Assembly: GCA_004557385.1 (NCBI GenBank)
Contig: SFEA01000007.1
Location: 9,638-73,637, forward strand
Reading direction: 5' to 3'
Length of the DNA: 64,000 nucleotides
From: Bacteroidales bacterium
GTDB taxonomy: Bacteria; Bacteroidota; Bacteroidia; Bacteroidales; Muribaculaceae
In this document: positions 42,834-52,264 of the stretch, one piece after another
How the letters are laid out: each line of letters begins with the position of its first letter
Numbering within the stretch: the stretch's first letter is position 1
The notes under the pieces: model-generated
The model's input: the letters and a program-made list of their open reading frames with translations, nothing else
What the model was told of the DNA's origin: nothing
The model's database searches: none
Position numbers and translations under genes: made by a program

Positions 42834-44432
42834 TTAAACTTCTTCGTCGGCAACGGGTGCTGTGTCGTCTTTCTTTCGATTGGCGAGATAGCAAATCAGC
42901 ACGGTTGGGAATAGCAACCCGAAGAACATGCAGGCAGCGGCGGCAATGAGGCTCTTTTTCATGATTGGCTTGATGTCGCAATAAGCGGGGTCGATGATGA
43001 ATCCGCGTGGAAAGTTCGACGACAGGGTCATGGCGCTGTTGTAACGTTTTTCGAGCAAGAATACATACAGGTCGTTTTTCAGTTCCTTGTCGCGATAGAG
43101 GTTCACATACTGGCGGCTGTATGATGGAGCCTTGCTGAGTTTTGATTTGCTCTTGGTGTTAAGTCCTTGCAGTGTCTGTATGGTTTTTTCGATGTTTCGG
43201 TTGACCAATGCAATGTTTTCAGCTACCAGTTTGCGCATGTTTTCGATGCGCTCAATCACTTGCTTGAGAGCGATGTTGTCGGGCGTTGCCGAACGCTCGA
43301 GGTTGCGTTTCTGCAAAATCAAGTCGTTGTATGTGCCAAGTATAGATGAGGCAGCACCATCGCCTCCCGTTGGAAGCAACTCATATTTTTTAGAAGGGTC
43401 GTTAACCATTGACAGAATTACGTTATGTGAGGTGATTTGGTCACGCAAGCTAATGATTTCGCGCTCGGTTTCTTTGTCGGTGCCAAAGTGGTAGGTGGTT
43501 TCCGATTCGGGCAGAATCAAATTGTTTTGTGACTGAAAGTCTTGCAACTTTTGTTCGGATTGCGAGAGCGACGATGTGATGTCCTCTATCATCTTGTCGT
43601 AGAAGGCAAGTTTTTGCTCGGCTTGGTCGTTTTTGCGTTTAAGGCGAATTTCGTTGTAGATGTTCATAATGCCGTTGAGCACATCTTTGCCATATTGCTT
43701 GTTGGTAGTTTTAAACTCCAGATATACCCCGTCGCCTTTCTTCGATGAATAGTCAATGTCGAGCAGATTGGTGAAACCCGAGGCTGCCAATTCTGTTCCG
43801 CAGGCAGTGATTTTGATGTTTCGGTCTTCGGTTACGTTGTAATGCTTCGACTTTAGCAATTGGAATTCGCCGTAAGGGGTCTTGATTGTTGTCGGCAATG
43901 TCACGCCTTTGGTTTGGGCAATCACTTTCTTGAAGAAACCTGTTTTTACCTCGACATCGGCTTTGCCATTCGGGTGCAGTTCAACATCAAACAGCATGCC
44001 GGTTGAAAGGGTGTCGAGCATTTCGCGCTTGGCTGTGAGCAGCACAGGCGTTTCGTTGTAAAGGTTATATTTCTTGAAACCATCCTTTTCGATGTAGGTG
44101 AAATTGAGGTTCAGTTCCTGAACAAGACGCACAAGAATGTTGTGTGTCTGAAAAATAAGCAGTTCGTTGTCGACCGATGCAGCTCCCATGCCGCCGATTG
44201 AAAAAGTGCGCATAATCGAAGCCATACCGCCAGCCGATTTTGATGCCGCACTGCCTGAGTCTTCGTCTTCTTCGATGAGTATTTCGGCATGGGTCATGAA
44301 TTGGTCCATGCGGTTGAAGTGATAGAATATGGCGAGCGCCAGGAATAGCGTAAGCGATATTGCATACCAATACCAGCCGCGTTTGGCTGCTTTGACGTAT
44401 TTTCTGAGGTCGATAGTGTCTTTTTCTTCCAT
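42834..44432 (-). CDS. Polysaccharide chain-length determinant (Wzz/GumC-like)
   Basis: 532 residues. Transmembrane helices flank a large periplasmic domain: one near residues 17-36 and one near 495-520, the second with the proline-rich IKPIMKKSLIAAAACMFFGLLFPT. The middle (about 260-470) is strongly coiled coil. There is no C-terminal kinase domain, so it is the Wzz/PCP type rather than the fused BY-kinase type. It sets polymer length together with Wzy and Wza, which lie directly upstream on the same strand. Confidence 0.88.
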   Translation of the reverse strand: MEEKDTIDLRKYVKAAKRGWYWYAISLTLFLALAIFYHFNRMDQFMTHAEILIEEDEDSGSAASKSAGGMASIMRTFSIGGMGAASVDNELLIFQTHNILVRLVQELNLNFTYIEKDGFKKYNLYNETPVLLTAKREMLDTLSTGMLFDVELHPNGKADVEVKTGFFKKVIAQTKGVTLPTTIKTPYGEFQLLKSKHYNVTEDRNIKITACGTELAASGFTNLLDIDYSSKKGDGVYLEFKTTNKQYGKDVLNGIMNIYNEIRLKRKNDQAEQKLAFYDKMIEDITSSLSQSEQKLQDFQSQNNLILPESETTYHFGTDKETEREIISLRDQITSHNVILSMVNDPSKKYELLPTGGDGAASSILGTYNDLILQKRNLERSATPDNIALKQVIERIENMRKLVAENIALVNRNIEKTIQTLQGLNTKSKSKLSKAPSYSRQYVNLYRDKELKNDLYVFLLEKRYNSAMTLSSNFPRGFIIDPAYCDIKPIMKKSLIAAAACMFFGLLFPTVLICYLANRKKDDTAPVADEEV

Positions 44433-44453
44433 ATCAGATATTATTTGTTTTTG

Positions 44454-45695
44454 TTATTTATAATCTTGTTGAAGTATGAGTTTGCGTTGCTCTTTGTTGC
44501 AGTGGCGATATTTGCCAATGATGGCTCCAAGCACCATCATCGAATATAGTCCGCCCGATTGTGAGAATAATGTACTACCCACGTTCTCAATCATAACATA
44601 TATAATCACGAGGACACCGATAGAAAACAATATGTGGCTTTCGTCGTGCAGCACAAGGCGAAGCCGTTGGTAAATCCATAAAAAAAAGAAGATGAATAGA
44701 CCAATGCCAACGAGTCCGAATTGCGCAAACGAGGCATAAAACATGTCGCAAATGAAAGCCGGGAATTGCTCGGAGAGACCATACACTTTGTCGAGGTCGT
44801 ATATTGCATAGACTGAGGAATAGTGTACGTCAGGACCTGAAGCGAACGTGGCATACGATGCCAAACCGGAGCCGAGCAGCGGAAAGTCGCAAAGAATAAT
44901 ATATGCACCGCCAATGAGTGCCGGGCGTGCAAACGATTCCATAACTTCGGGGTCAAATGAGTCGCCATTGCCAACAATAAAATAATAGTTGATTTTCTGC
45001 CACGACACTGCTAATACTGCAGCAAATACGAGGCAGATAGTTACAACCTGTTTCATTTTGATTTGCTTGAACATGCCTGGACGATATAAGAATAGGAAGA
45101 ACAATGCCATCACGGCTTCGCCAAAGTATTTCGAGCGTGTGCAGCAAAGCCCAATGGCAAGTATTGTGCATGCCAAAATGATATCGCGGCGCTTGATTGT
45201 GCCATCGCTGCGTATGCTGCAAAAAATGTATGTAAGGAAACAAATGAATGCTGTTGAACCAAGATAGGCAACATGGAACAATATTGCGTGAGTCAGTCCC
45301 GTAACAAAAATCAATAGTAGAACAAAAGCCAAAAGCAGAGCCGAGGCTTTCATTATTTGACATTCTTTGTGGGTGTAACGTGGCGCAATGGCAAAGCTGA
45401 TGAAGAACGGGACGAAAGGCTTCGACTCAATCACAAAGTCAACTAAGATGGCTTTTCCCGTATTGAAATTCAAGAAAAACAGGGAATAGAGAGCATAAAG
45501 CGAGAGTATGCCTGCCACAATAAACATGCCTTTATAACGCACGAAATCGCGGTTGACAGCCATGTCGAGGCCAATGAGGATGAGCATAAACAATACGCCC
45601 AACTCGTCGGCAGGTTTGAATATGGCAGGAGACAGCACCTGTATGAATAGCATATACAGATGTATCCAGAAGTATGTCTTGCGAATGCTAAGCAT
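44454..45695 (-). CDS. O-antigen/capsule polymerase (Wzy-like)
   Basis: 413 residues with ten or more hydrophobic helices and one larger periplasmic loop (about 240-310). This layout, and the place between Wza and Wzz, fit the O-antigen ligase/polymerase superfamily. Primary sequence in this family is poorly conserved, so the call rests on topology and context. It would join repeat units at the periplasmic face. Confidence 0.75.
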   Translation of the reverse strand: MLSIRKTYFWIHLYMLFIQVLSPAIFKPADELGVLFMLILIGLDMAVNRDFVRYKGMFIVAGILSLYALYSLFFLNFNTGKAILVDFVIESKPFVPFFISFAIAPRYTHKECQIMKASALLLAFVLLLIFVTGLTHAILFHVAYLGSTAFICFLTYIFCSIRSDGTIKRRDIILACTILAIGLCCTRSKYFGEAVMALFFLFLYRPGMFKQIKMKQVVTICLVFAAVLAVSWQKINYYFIVGNGDSFDPEVMESFARPALIGGAYIILCDFPLLGSGLASYATFASGPDVHYSSVYAIYDLDKVYGLSEQFPAFICDMFYASFAQFGLVGIGLFIFFFLWIYQRLRLVLHDESHILFSIGVLVIIYVMIENVGSTLFSQSGGLYSMMVLGAIIGKYRHCNKEQRKLILQQDYK

Positions 45696-45723
45696 CTAAG
45701 CCCCCTTTGACGTTGAATTGCTG

Positions 45724-46524
45724 TTATTTTGCAATAAGCACAATTGCGAGCGACGCAATCACACTGGCTGCACTCACTACTGTGGAAATCACACTTAACT
45801 TGTAGCTGTTGTCCTGATTGAAGCGCGAATTGGCTTTTTTTACTTCGTTTGGCTCTACATAAATGACGTCGTTTTGCTGCAGATAGAAGTAGGGCGACGA
45901 CAGCACTTCGGTGTCGTTGAGGTTGATGCGGTGATAGATGCGTTGCCCGTTTTCTTCGCGGATTAGCAACACGTTGTCGCGGCGGCCGTATACGGTGAGG
46001 TCGCCTGCATCGGTGATTGCGTCAATTATCGAATAACGCTTCTTGTTGGTTGTCTTAGGACCGGGCGAATGCACTTCTCCGAGCACATTTACGCGGAAAT
46101 TCATCAGTTGCACGCGCACGTAGGGGTCGGTGACCGATTTGCCGACTTCTTTGGTTATCACATCGGAAATCTGCGCGGTGGTTAGACCGGCAACTTTTAT
46201 TTTGCCAAGCACCGGCATCATGATGTAGCCGTCGCGGTCCACCACGTAGGTCATCAGCGATGATTGTTGCATAGGCGATGCGGCACTACGGGTGGCTATG
46301 TTGGTCATTGGCGTGTTGAATTGCGCTGTGGCTTCGGGTACAAGCGATGTCACTGTGATTATCAGTTCGTCGTCAGGGATTATTTTCAGCTCATAGTTGC
46401 CTGATGGAATTGCGCCGGAAGTTTGGTTGCCGAGATTTGCGAAATATGTAAGATTATCCTTGTTAGTTGAACAAGAAGAAAGGAGTAGTGTTACTGCAAT
46501 AATGTTTAAAATTTTCTTTAGCAT
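45724..46524 (-). CDS. Polysaccharide export outer-membrane lipoprotein (Wza-like)
   Basis: 266 residues with a lipoprotein signal ending LLSSCS. A Poly_export domain (YELKIIPDDELIITVTSL, then YVVDRDGYIMMPVLGKIKVAG) is followed by an SLBB-like domain (FRVNVLGEVHSPG...DAITDAGDLTVYG). A C-terminal hydrophobic helix probably crosses the outer membrane, as in Bacteroidota Wza. First gene of the wza-wzy-wzz operon. Confidence 0.9.
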   Translation of the reverse strand: MLKKILNIIAVTLLLSSCSTNKDNLTYFANLGNQTSGAIPSGNYELKIIPDDELIITVTSLVPEATAQFNTPMTNIATRSAASPMQQSSLMTYVVDRDGYIMMPVLGKIKVAGLTTAQISDVITKEVGKSVTDPYVRVQLMNFRVNVLGEVHSPGPKTTNKKRYSIIDAITDAGDLTVYGRRDNVLLIREENGQRIYHRINLNDTEVLSSPYFYLQQNDVIYVEPNEVKKANSRFNQDNSYKLSVISTVVSAASVIASLAIVLIAK

Positions 46525-46662
46525 ATAGTCTTATTTGTGATATGTTTTTGTTTTAACGTATTTATTATATTATTTATTGTGTTTTTTAGTGCCTTTACAA
46601 TTTGGTAATTTATTTTTCGTTAGAAAAATGTAGTTCATGTTATTCTCAGTTAATTTAATTGT

Positions 46663-47586
46663 ATGTTTAATCCAAGTAAACATTTAAGACAGTTCGGTAT
46701 TGGAGTCTTTTTAATTGCCGCATTTAGCAGAGTTTTGAGTGCTTTGCACTTGCGTAAGTTTTTTTGCGCATATACCAATTGGAAACATAAATATCTCTCC
46801 AATTGGTTATGGAAAAGGTTTGCTTATACGGTTAAATATGATAAGGATACCAAGCATGAAGTTGAAGATGATGGATATGTTTTTGTGTTTTGGTATCAGG
46901 GCGTACAATCTGCACCTCCTGTCGTAAAGGCATGTATAGCATCTGTTAAGAAATGGTGTGTAAATCGCAAGGTGGTAGTCCTGGATAAGGGTAATTTTAG
47001 GGAATATGCAAATATGCCCGACTGCGTTCTTGAGCGATTAAGAAATGGAGAGATTAGTATTATTCATTTCTCCGACTTCCTGAGAATTACATTGCTGCGT
47101 GAGCATGGAGGCTTCTGGATTGATGCAACCAACTTTCTCTTAAAGCCAATTCCTGAATATGCTTTGTCGTATTCCTTCTATTCCTTAAATGGTGCGTATG
47201 ATAGAGATTTGGGTTTTAAATGGACCAGTTGGTTCTTGTATGCAAAAAAAGGCGATGTTATAATAAACAATATGTATCATTTTTTGGAAGAATATTGGAA
47301 AAAATATAATACAATATTGACATATGTTTTTTGGGATTGCTGGCTTACCGCTCTGTATAACCATGTGCCTAAGATAAAAGAAATGATTGATAGTATACCC
47401 AAGACCGATAATTCGTGTTTTAAGTTAAATGAAAATTGGCACCTATTGGCAGAAGGCGATAATCTGAAATATATTGAGGATGGATTCTTCATTAATAAGC
47501 TAACATATAAGGGCAATTTGCCAGAACGAATTGTTGATGGTAAATTGACTATTTACGGCAAAATATTATCAATGTACAATATTTGA
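46663..47586 (+). CDS. Capsular polysaccharide synthesis glycosyltransferase (GT32-like)
   Basis: 307 residues. The DXD-like motif GGFWIDATNF and FVFWYQGVQSAPPVVKACI are typical of the capsular polysaccharide synthesis protein/GT32 family. The gene is strikingly AT-rich compared with flanking loci, as is the acetyltransferase gene after it, which suggests the pair came in together. It is divergent from wza; the 138 bp between them show no consensus promoter that I could fix with confidence. Confidence 0.85.
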   Translation: MFNPSKHLRQFGIGVFLIAAFSRVLSALHLRKFFCAYTNWKHKYLSNWLWKRFAYTVKYDKDTKHEVEDDGYVFVFWYQGVQSAPPVVKACIASVKKWCVNRKVVVLDKGNFREYANMPDCVLERLRNGEISIIHFSDFLRITLLREHGGFWIDATNFLLKPIPEYALSYSFYSLNGAYDRDLGFKWTSWFLYAKKGDVIINNMYHFLEEYWKKYNTILTYVFWDCWLTALYNHVPKIKEMIDSIPKTDNSCFKLNENWHLLAEGDNLKYIEDGFFINKLTYKGNLPERIVDGKLTIYGKILSMYNI

Positions 47587-47611
47587 TTTATGTAAATTAT
47601 AAGTAAATGTG

Positions 47612-48175
47612 ATGTTAATGAATATAATAAAAAAGATTGTCACATTCGTGATTGCAAAAATTAACGCAATTGAATGTGGGAAAAAAACATACTTTGGGCT
47701 CGGAGTAAAATTTGTCAACCGAGGGAGAATACGAGTTGAGGATGAAGGTGTAATACGACCATTATGTAGATTGTATACTGGTTTCAAAGATAGTGAAATT
47801 TGTATTGGCGAGGGAACAGAGATTGGTGAGATGTCAACAATTTCATCGGCGCACAGAGTGACTTTCGGTAAGTATGTCTTGACGGGGCCCCATGTTTATG
47901 TTGCTGACCATAATCATGAATATGAAGATATAAATATTCCTATTTGTCGCCAAGGAATTAGATGTAAAAATAACGATTCTGTGTTCATTGGTGATGGCAC
48001 ATGGATTGGTACCAATGTTGTGATTGCCGGAAATGTTAAGATTGGGAAGAATTGCGTTATTGGAGCAAACTCGGTAGTTACGAAAGATATTCCCGATTAT
48101 TGTGTTGCTGTTGGCGTTCCATGTGTTGTGGTTAAACGTTTTTGTGTGGCAGATAATAAATGGAATAAGATTTAA
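47612..48175 (+). CDS. Acyltransferase, left-handed beta-helix (hexapeptide) family
   Basis: 187 residues from ATG 47612; a GTG at 47609 and an ATG at 47618 are alternatives. Hexapeptide repeats run from about residue 50 to 170 (EICIGEGTEIGEMSTISS, VFIGDGTWIGTNVVIAG), with His in YVADHNHEYED as the likely catalytic region. It probably O-acetylates a sugar of the surface polysaccharide. It is 22 bp after the GT32-like gene and equally AT-rich. Confidence 0.88.
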   Translation: MLMNIIKKIVTFVIAKINAIECGKKTYFGLGVKFVNRGRIRVEDEGVIRPLCRLYTGFKDSEICIGEGTEIGEMSTISSAHRVTFGKYVLTGPHVYVADHNHEYEDINIPICRQGIRCKNNDSVFIGDGTWIGTNVVIAGNVKIGKNCVIGANSVVTKDIPDYCVAVGVPCVVVKRFCVADNKWNKI

Positions 48176-48313
48176 GAGGCAGTAAGAATTGCGCATTATT
48201 GTTAACAACTTTTTAGGTGGAAAGGGTGGATATATAGCGAAGTATGATTAAATTTGCATCGTGAAAACCGGACGGCGGTTGCTGCCCGGTGTGGTTAATT
48301 TTTCAAAGATGTG

Positions 48314-49489
48314 ATGATTAGTTTTTCTATCATATTAAGTCCGTTGGTTTACGGGCTGTTGGCGTTTTCGTTGCTTTTGACAGTGGTTATAGTGGTGTGG
48401 CATGTGCGCCGCTATAGTGCTGTGCGCCGTTGCGTGGCTGCCAGCGGCAGCGATGTGGCAGAAAGTCTTGCCCCTGCCACGGTGGTGGTGTATGCCCACA
48501 ACGATGGCGCTTGCTTAAAGCGTTTTCTGCCTTATCTGCTCAATCAGAATTATCCCAACTACGAGGTGATTGTGGTGAACGACTCGAGTGTTGACAACAG
48601 CGCCGAGGTGATTTCGGAGATGATTGCCAACTACGATAAGCTGCGCCAGACGTTCATTCCCGAAGGAAGTCGCAACGTGTCGCGCCGCAAACTGGCTATT
48701 ATGCTGGGCATCAAGGCTGCCCGAAACGAGCTGATTGTGGTGACCAACGCCAATTGTTGCCCTCCGGGACCTGATTGGCTGATGCTGATGTGCCGCAATT
48801 TCACGCCCGACACCGACGTGGTGATTGGCTACTCGCGTCCGCGATATAAGAAGGACCATAAGTTTGGACGCAACTATCGCGTCTACGATAACGTAACCGA
48901 TTCGGTGCAATATCTTTCGAGCGACATCAACGGTTATCCGTTCCGTGGCACCAACGACAACTTGGCTTATCGCCGCAGTTCATTTTTTGCAAACAACGGC
49001 TTCCATCGCTCGCTCATGCTTCATTTTGGCGACGACGACCTGTTTGTGAGCGAGATTGCGCGTGCCGATAACACTCGTGTGGAGCTTTGCCCCGACTCGA
49101 TTGTCACGGCTTTCCACGACAACTACAGCGCGGTTCACGGCGAATTGAAGTTGCGTCACGACTTCACGGCTAAGCGCTTGCGCCGTTGGCCGTTCATCTC
49201 GTCGTCGCTCATCTCGCTGTGCCAATATGCCAATGTGGCTGCGCTGGCTGCTGCCATGGCGCTTGCGTGGTGCAATGTGTGGGTGGCATGTGCCGCTGCC
49301 GTGTTGCTTATTAGTCTTTGGGTGACACTCATCTGTCTGTTCCGTGGCAACGCCCGCCGGCTCAAAGCGCCCAAGTTGCATGTGGGAGTGCCGTTCTATG
49401 TGTATTTGCGGCCCATCGTGAATGCCTTGTATGCCATCCGCGGCTATCGCATGCGCGAAAGCAACTACACTTGGCAACGCCTTAAATAA
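48314..49489 (+). CDS. Glycosyltransferase, GT2 family, membrane-anchored
   Basis: 391 residues from ATG 48314; a GTG lies one codon upstream. An N-terminal helix is followed by a GT-A domain: VVVYAHNDGACLKRFLPYLL, VVNDSSVDNSAEV (donor-binding Asp), GDDDLFVSE (acceptor-base region) and a KRLRRWPF motif similar to (Q/R)xxRW of processive enzymes. Two C-terminal helices follow. It may add sugars for the surface polysaccharide. A terminator follows at 49507-49547. Confidence 0.88.
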   Translation: MISFSIILSPLVYGLLAFSLLLTVVIVVWHVRRYSAVRRCVAASGSDVAESLAPATVVVYAHNDGACLKRFLPYLLNQNYPNYEVIVVNDSSVDNSAEVISEMIANYDKLRQTFIPEGSRNVSRRKLAIMLGIKAARNELIVVTNANCCPPGPDWLMLMCRNFTPDTDVVIGYSRPRYKKDHKFGRNYRVYDNVTDSVQYLSSDINGYPFRGTNDNLAYRRSSFFANNGFHRSLMLHFGDDDLFVSEIARADNTRVELCPDSIVTAFHDNYSAVHGELKLRHDFTAKRLRRWPFISSSLISLCQYANVAALAAAMALAWCNVWVACAAAVLLISLWVTLICLFRGNARRLKAPKLHVGVPFYVYLRPIVNALYAIRGYRMRESNYTWQRLK

Positions 49490-49506
49490 ACATTCTGATG
49501 ATATAT

Positions 49507-49547
49507 GGCAAGATGCCTTTGCGAGCGTAGCGCTGGCGAAGGCATCT
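49507..49547. terminator. Bidirectional terminator between convergent genes
   Basis: CAAGATGCCTT pairs perfectly with AAGGCATCTTG (11 bp) between the GT2 gene and the small regulator gene. T-tracts are short. Confidence 0.6.
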
Positions 49548-49564
49548 TGTTGCATTGATGGCTG

Positions 49565-49846
49565 TCAGAGCCCAAGATAGGGGCGTAGGGCATCGACGTA
49601 GGCGGCAAAGGCATCTTTGCCAAGTTGCGTGATGCGGCAGGTGGTTCGCGGCTTCTTACCCGCAAAACCTTTTTCGATGGTGATATAGCCCGCCTCTGCG
49701 AGTTTGTCGAGCTGAACGCTCAGGTTGCCGGCAGTCGACTGTGTTTGCTGCTTGATGTACACAAAGTCGGCTTCGTCGAGGTTCATCAGCACCGACATCA
49801 CCGCCAGGCGCAGCTGTGAGTGCAAAAGTGGGTCGAGCGGTTTCAT
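49565..49846 (-). CDS. Winged-helix transcriptional regulator (MarR/PadR-like, HTH_27)
   Basis: 93 residues forming a minimal winged helix. The recognition-helix region is TAGNLSVQLDKLAEAGYITI and the wing EKGFAGKKPRTTCRIT. Its start overlaps the stop of the membrane protein gene by 4 bp. Such regulator plus membrane protein pairs are common in Bacteroidota and the regulator probably controls its own operon. The ligand is unknown. Confidence 0.85.
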   Translation of the reverse strand: MKPLDPLLHSQLRLAVMSVLMNLDEADFVYIKQQTQSTAGNLSVQLDKLAEAGYITIEKGFAGKKPRTTCRITQLGKDAFAAYVDALRPYLGL

Positions 49847-50472
49847 TGTTGACGTCGTGCTTTATAGTTAAGTATATGCCCGGGAACAATCATCATTGCG
49901 GTGAACGAAACCACGAATAGTGGAATATACCAACTGATGGCGAGTGGGGTGGCAGTGGCCAATAGGCACATTGTGAATATGCCGGCAGCCATGCCTACGG
50001 CACCGCCCACAATCAGCGAGCGTTCTTTTATTACTATGCCCTGTATAGTTTCTGCCATGCCCACAATCAGCAGCGGAAACATGAACATAACAGTCCAGCA
50101 GTCTTTGCCGTATGCCAGCAAAAACACGAGGCAAAAGGCTATGCACACCAGCGAAAGATAGCCTACGGTGGTCCAAATGCCCGTAGTGATGGTGTCGAGG
50201 TGGGTTTTGGCGCCTGCGTTGGCAGTTTTTTTCTTGGCAAGATGAGGCGTAGCGGTGCCGCCAATAATCATTATCAGAAACCATAGCCAGTTGACCGCCT
50301 GATGCTTTGTGACTATGAGCAGCAGGGTGACGAGCAGCGCTACTCCTACGGTGAGGTAACCCCACAGCAGCATTATGTTGCCGTCGCCAAGGCATAGGCG
50401 GTGGCGTGTGCGTGCTATCATTTGGGTGATGATGTCTAAACTCTCTTGTTCGGTGATTTTTTTGTCTTCCAT
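49843..50472 (-). CDS. Multi-pass membrane protein, co-transcribed with winged-helix regulator
   Basis: 209 residues. A charged N-terminus (EDKKITEQESLDIITQMI) is followed by about six hydrophobic helices. I do not recognise a named family beyond uncharacterised membrane proteins paired with HTH_27 regulators. A perfect promoter lies at 50557-50588. It is probably the sensed or controlled partner of the regulator. Confidence 0.7.
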   Translation of the reverse strand: MEDKKITEQESLDIITQMIARTRHRLCLGDGNIMLLWGYLTVGVALLVTLLLIVTKHQAVNWLWFLIMIIGGTATPHLAKKKTANAGAKTHLDTITTGIWTTVGYLSLVCIAFCLVFLLAYGKDCWTVMFMFPLLIVGMAETIQGIVIKERSLIVGGAVGMAAGIFTMCLLATATPLAISWYIPLFVVSFTAMMIVPGHILNYKARRQQ

Positions 50473-50556
50473 TGTCGGTTTGTTTTATGTGATTAAAAGG
50501 GTTGGGTGATAGTGCCAACAAGGTTGCTTGCGCACCGCAACTTTGTAAATACGCTG

Positions 50557-50588
50557 CAAATATAAACAAGTTTATAAAATAAACCAAA
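50557..50588 (-). promoter_or_regulatory. Consensus promoter of the membrane protein/regulator operon
   Basis: Minus-strand TTTG (50588-50585), 20 bp, TATATTTG (50564-50557). Both boxes are perfect. Confidence 0.8.
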
Positions 50589-50658
50589 TAGTAATCAGAA
50601 AAAATTGCTTGGTCTGTGTTTATAGTCCGACGATTCAGGCATTTTCACTTTTAGGCAA

Positions 50659-50666
50659 TAACTTTG
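50659..50666 (+). promoter_or_regulatory. Probable -7 box for the 3'-5' exonuclease gene
   Basis: TAACTTTG matches TAnnTTTG; no TTTG at the right spacing. The gap 50473-50815 otherwise holds only the divergent promoter above and an A/T-rich leader of about 145 nt. Confidence 0.5.
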
Positions 50667-50815
50667 CAGGAGTAATCGTTAACTATAAAAGAGACCATAG
50701 CACAGAATCGTGTTTTTATTCACACTGATGCCATTGAAGAAATAATTTTATAACCCTTGATTAGTGAGAAATACACAAATCATCAAAATAATTACAGAAT
50801 TTCATTATATCAGAT

Positions 50816-51370
50816 ATGCAAGAATTAGATAATTGCCTTTCGCTCGGCAATCCCCGAGCAGGTTCGGATTCATCTCGCTTAAACGGTAATTTTGCAGCAA
50901 TAGATTTTGAAACTGCCAACAACTATCGCAGTTCGGTGTGCTCGGTTGGCGTGGTGATAGTGCGTGGTGGCGAGATCGTGGATAAGTTCTATTCGCTTAT
51001 CAAGCCCGAACCGGAATATTACAACTATCGTTGCAGCCAGGTGCACGGCTTGTGTGCTGCCGACACAGAGGATGCTCCTGTTTTTCCCGATGTGTGGAAG
51101 CAGATAGAACCGCTCATCGAGGGATTGCCCTTGGTGGCGCACAACAAAGCATTCGACGAGAGCTGCCTGAAAGCTGTGTTCCGCGTATATCAGATGGATT
51201 ACCCCGACTATGAGTTTCATTGCACATGCATAGCATCGCGCCGGCGTTGGCCTGGACAGCCAAACAACCTTGACGTGGCAGCCGCCCGCTGCGGCTATTT
51301 TATGACCAACCACCACCACGCCCTTGCTGATGCCGAGGCCTGCGCTGCAATCGCCTTGAAGCTGTTATAA
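50816..51370 (+). CDS. 3'-5' exonuclease, DnaQ/DEDDh family
   Basis: 184 residues. The three Exo motifs are clear: AIDFETAN (Asp, Glu), AHNKAFD (Asp) and HHALADAEA (His, Asp). This makes it a DEDDh exonuclease of the DNA polymerase III epsilon type but stand-alone. It probably acts in proofreading or repair. The ATG lies in a TATCAGATATG context without a strong Shine-Dalgarno, normal for this phylum. Confidence 0.92.
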   Translation: MQELDNCLSLGNPRAGSDSSRLNGNFAAIDFETANNYRSSVCSVGVVIVRGGEIVDKFYSLIKPEPEYYNYRCSQVHGLCAADTEDAPVFPDVWKQIEPLIEGLPLVAHNKAFDESCLKAVFRVYQMDYPDYEFHCTCIASRRRWPGQPNNLDVAAARCGYFMTNHHHALADAEACAAIALKLL

Positions 51371-51460
51371 GTTGCCTTGTGGGGCATGCGAACGCCCCCG
51401 GTGAGCAACACACCCACATCTTTGTCGTGCAGTACGCAGATTCAGCAGATGATGTAATCC

Positions 51461-51525
51461 GCGTCCTGTCCGGACGCTGGTTTCGGGGGCGGCGATGGTC
51501 TGTGGGTTACGCTTCACTCACCCAC
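51461..51525. repeat. Palindromic repeat segment, same family as the 351-bp element
   Basis: The palindrome GCGTCC-TGTCC-GGACGC (51461-51477) and the hairpin GTGGGT...ACCCAC (51502-51525) are followed by CTAAGTTCTGTCGGC. The last part closely matches the stretch after the CCGTGGGT hairpin at 21473-21505. The segment runs into the 3' end of the next gene. Confidence 0.65.
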
Positions 51526-51527
51526 GG

Positions 51528-52175
51528 CTAAGTTCTGTCGGCATCGCCTATGCATAGCAAGATAATTATTATCAGAATGGGTGTCGCAAAAAAGCTTAAT
51601 AGAATCCACACTGCTGCTTCTCTCTTGCGTTTTTTTGCCATCACAGCCACCAGAATATAAGACCCTATGCATATACCTATAGTAAGTAAAACGAAAATTA
51701 TATATAAAAAAGGGAGCAGAGAGTAAAATATTTCGTCTGTTTCTGCTTCTGTATCGCTATCAAGTGGATACTCTCGTTTTTGAGGAGAGGCTGTGTTGTA
51801 ATCTAAGAGCTTAAACTCAATTTTGAAAGCAGGAGAACCTCCTGGGAGGTTTTCGGATTTATAATAATGATAATTGCGTTCATGCTCGTAAGCTTTGATG
51901 TTAATCTTACGAGTCATGCCTGGCGCAATTGAAACTTTTTTTGAAAATTCCTCATAATGCAATTGCTTACCCGACATGTCTTGGTAAACAATAAGGAATT
52001 TAATGTTGTGAATATTCTCGTTAGTGTTGTTTTTCAATGCTAAGGTGCCCTCAGAATCCAACCAACTTTGTTCATAGGAAACCATAGAGATGTCCGTTTC
52101 TGCACTCTTCGAGGCTGCAAAGAGTGAGATGGACATAAATAAGCATATCAATGCCGTTAATGTTTTTTTATTCAT
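51528..52175 (-). CDS. Hypothetical exported protein with C-terminal membrane helices
   Basis: 215 residues, not recognised. There is a signal peptide (cleavage near LFAAS), then a beta-rich extracytoplasmic domain of about 110 residues (NNTNENIHNIKFLIVYQDM, resembling a small Ig-like domain), then a long hydrophobic region at about 147-209 with one or two helices and a KKRKRE linker. The last codons and the stop lie inside a palindromic repeat segment, so the true C-terminus may have been altered by repeat insertion. Confidence 0.65.
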   Translation of the reverse strand: MNKKTLTALICLFMSISLFAASKSAETDISMVSYEQSWLDSEGTLALKNNTNENIHNIKFLIVYQDMSGKQLHYEEFSKKVSIAPGMTRKINIKAYEHERNYHYYKSENLPGGSPAFKIEFKLLDYNTASPQKREYPLDSDTEAETDEIFYSLLPFLYIIFVLLTIGICIGSYILVAVMAKKRKREAAVWILLSFFATPILIIIILLCIGDADRT

Positions 52176-52264
52176 GGTGTAATATGTTTTTATGTTAATG
52201 TTTTTGCAAAATCATACTATATTCAAACGGAGAGGTGTTGGCGTTGCTGCCACGTTGCGGGGCG

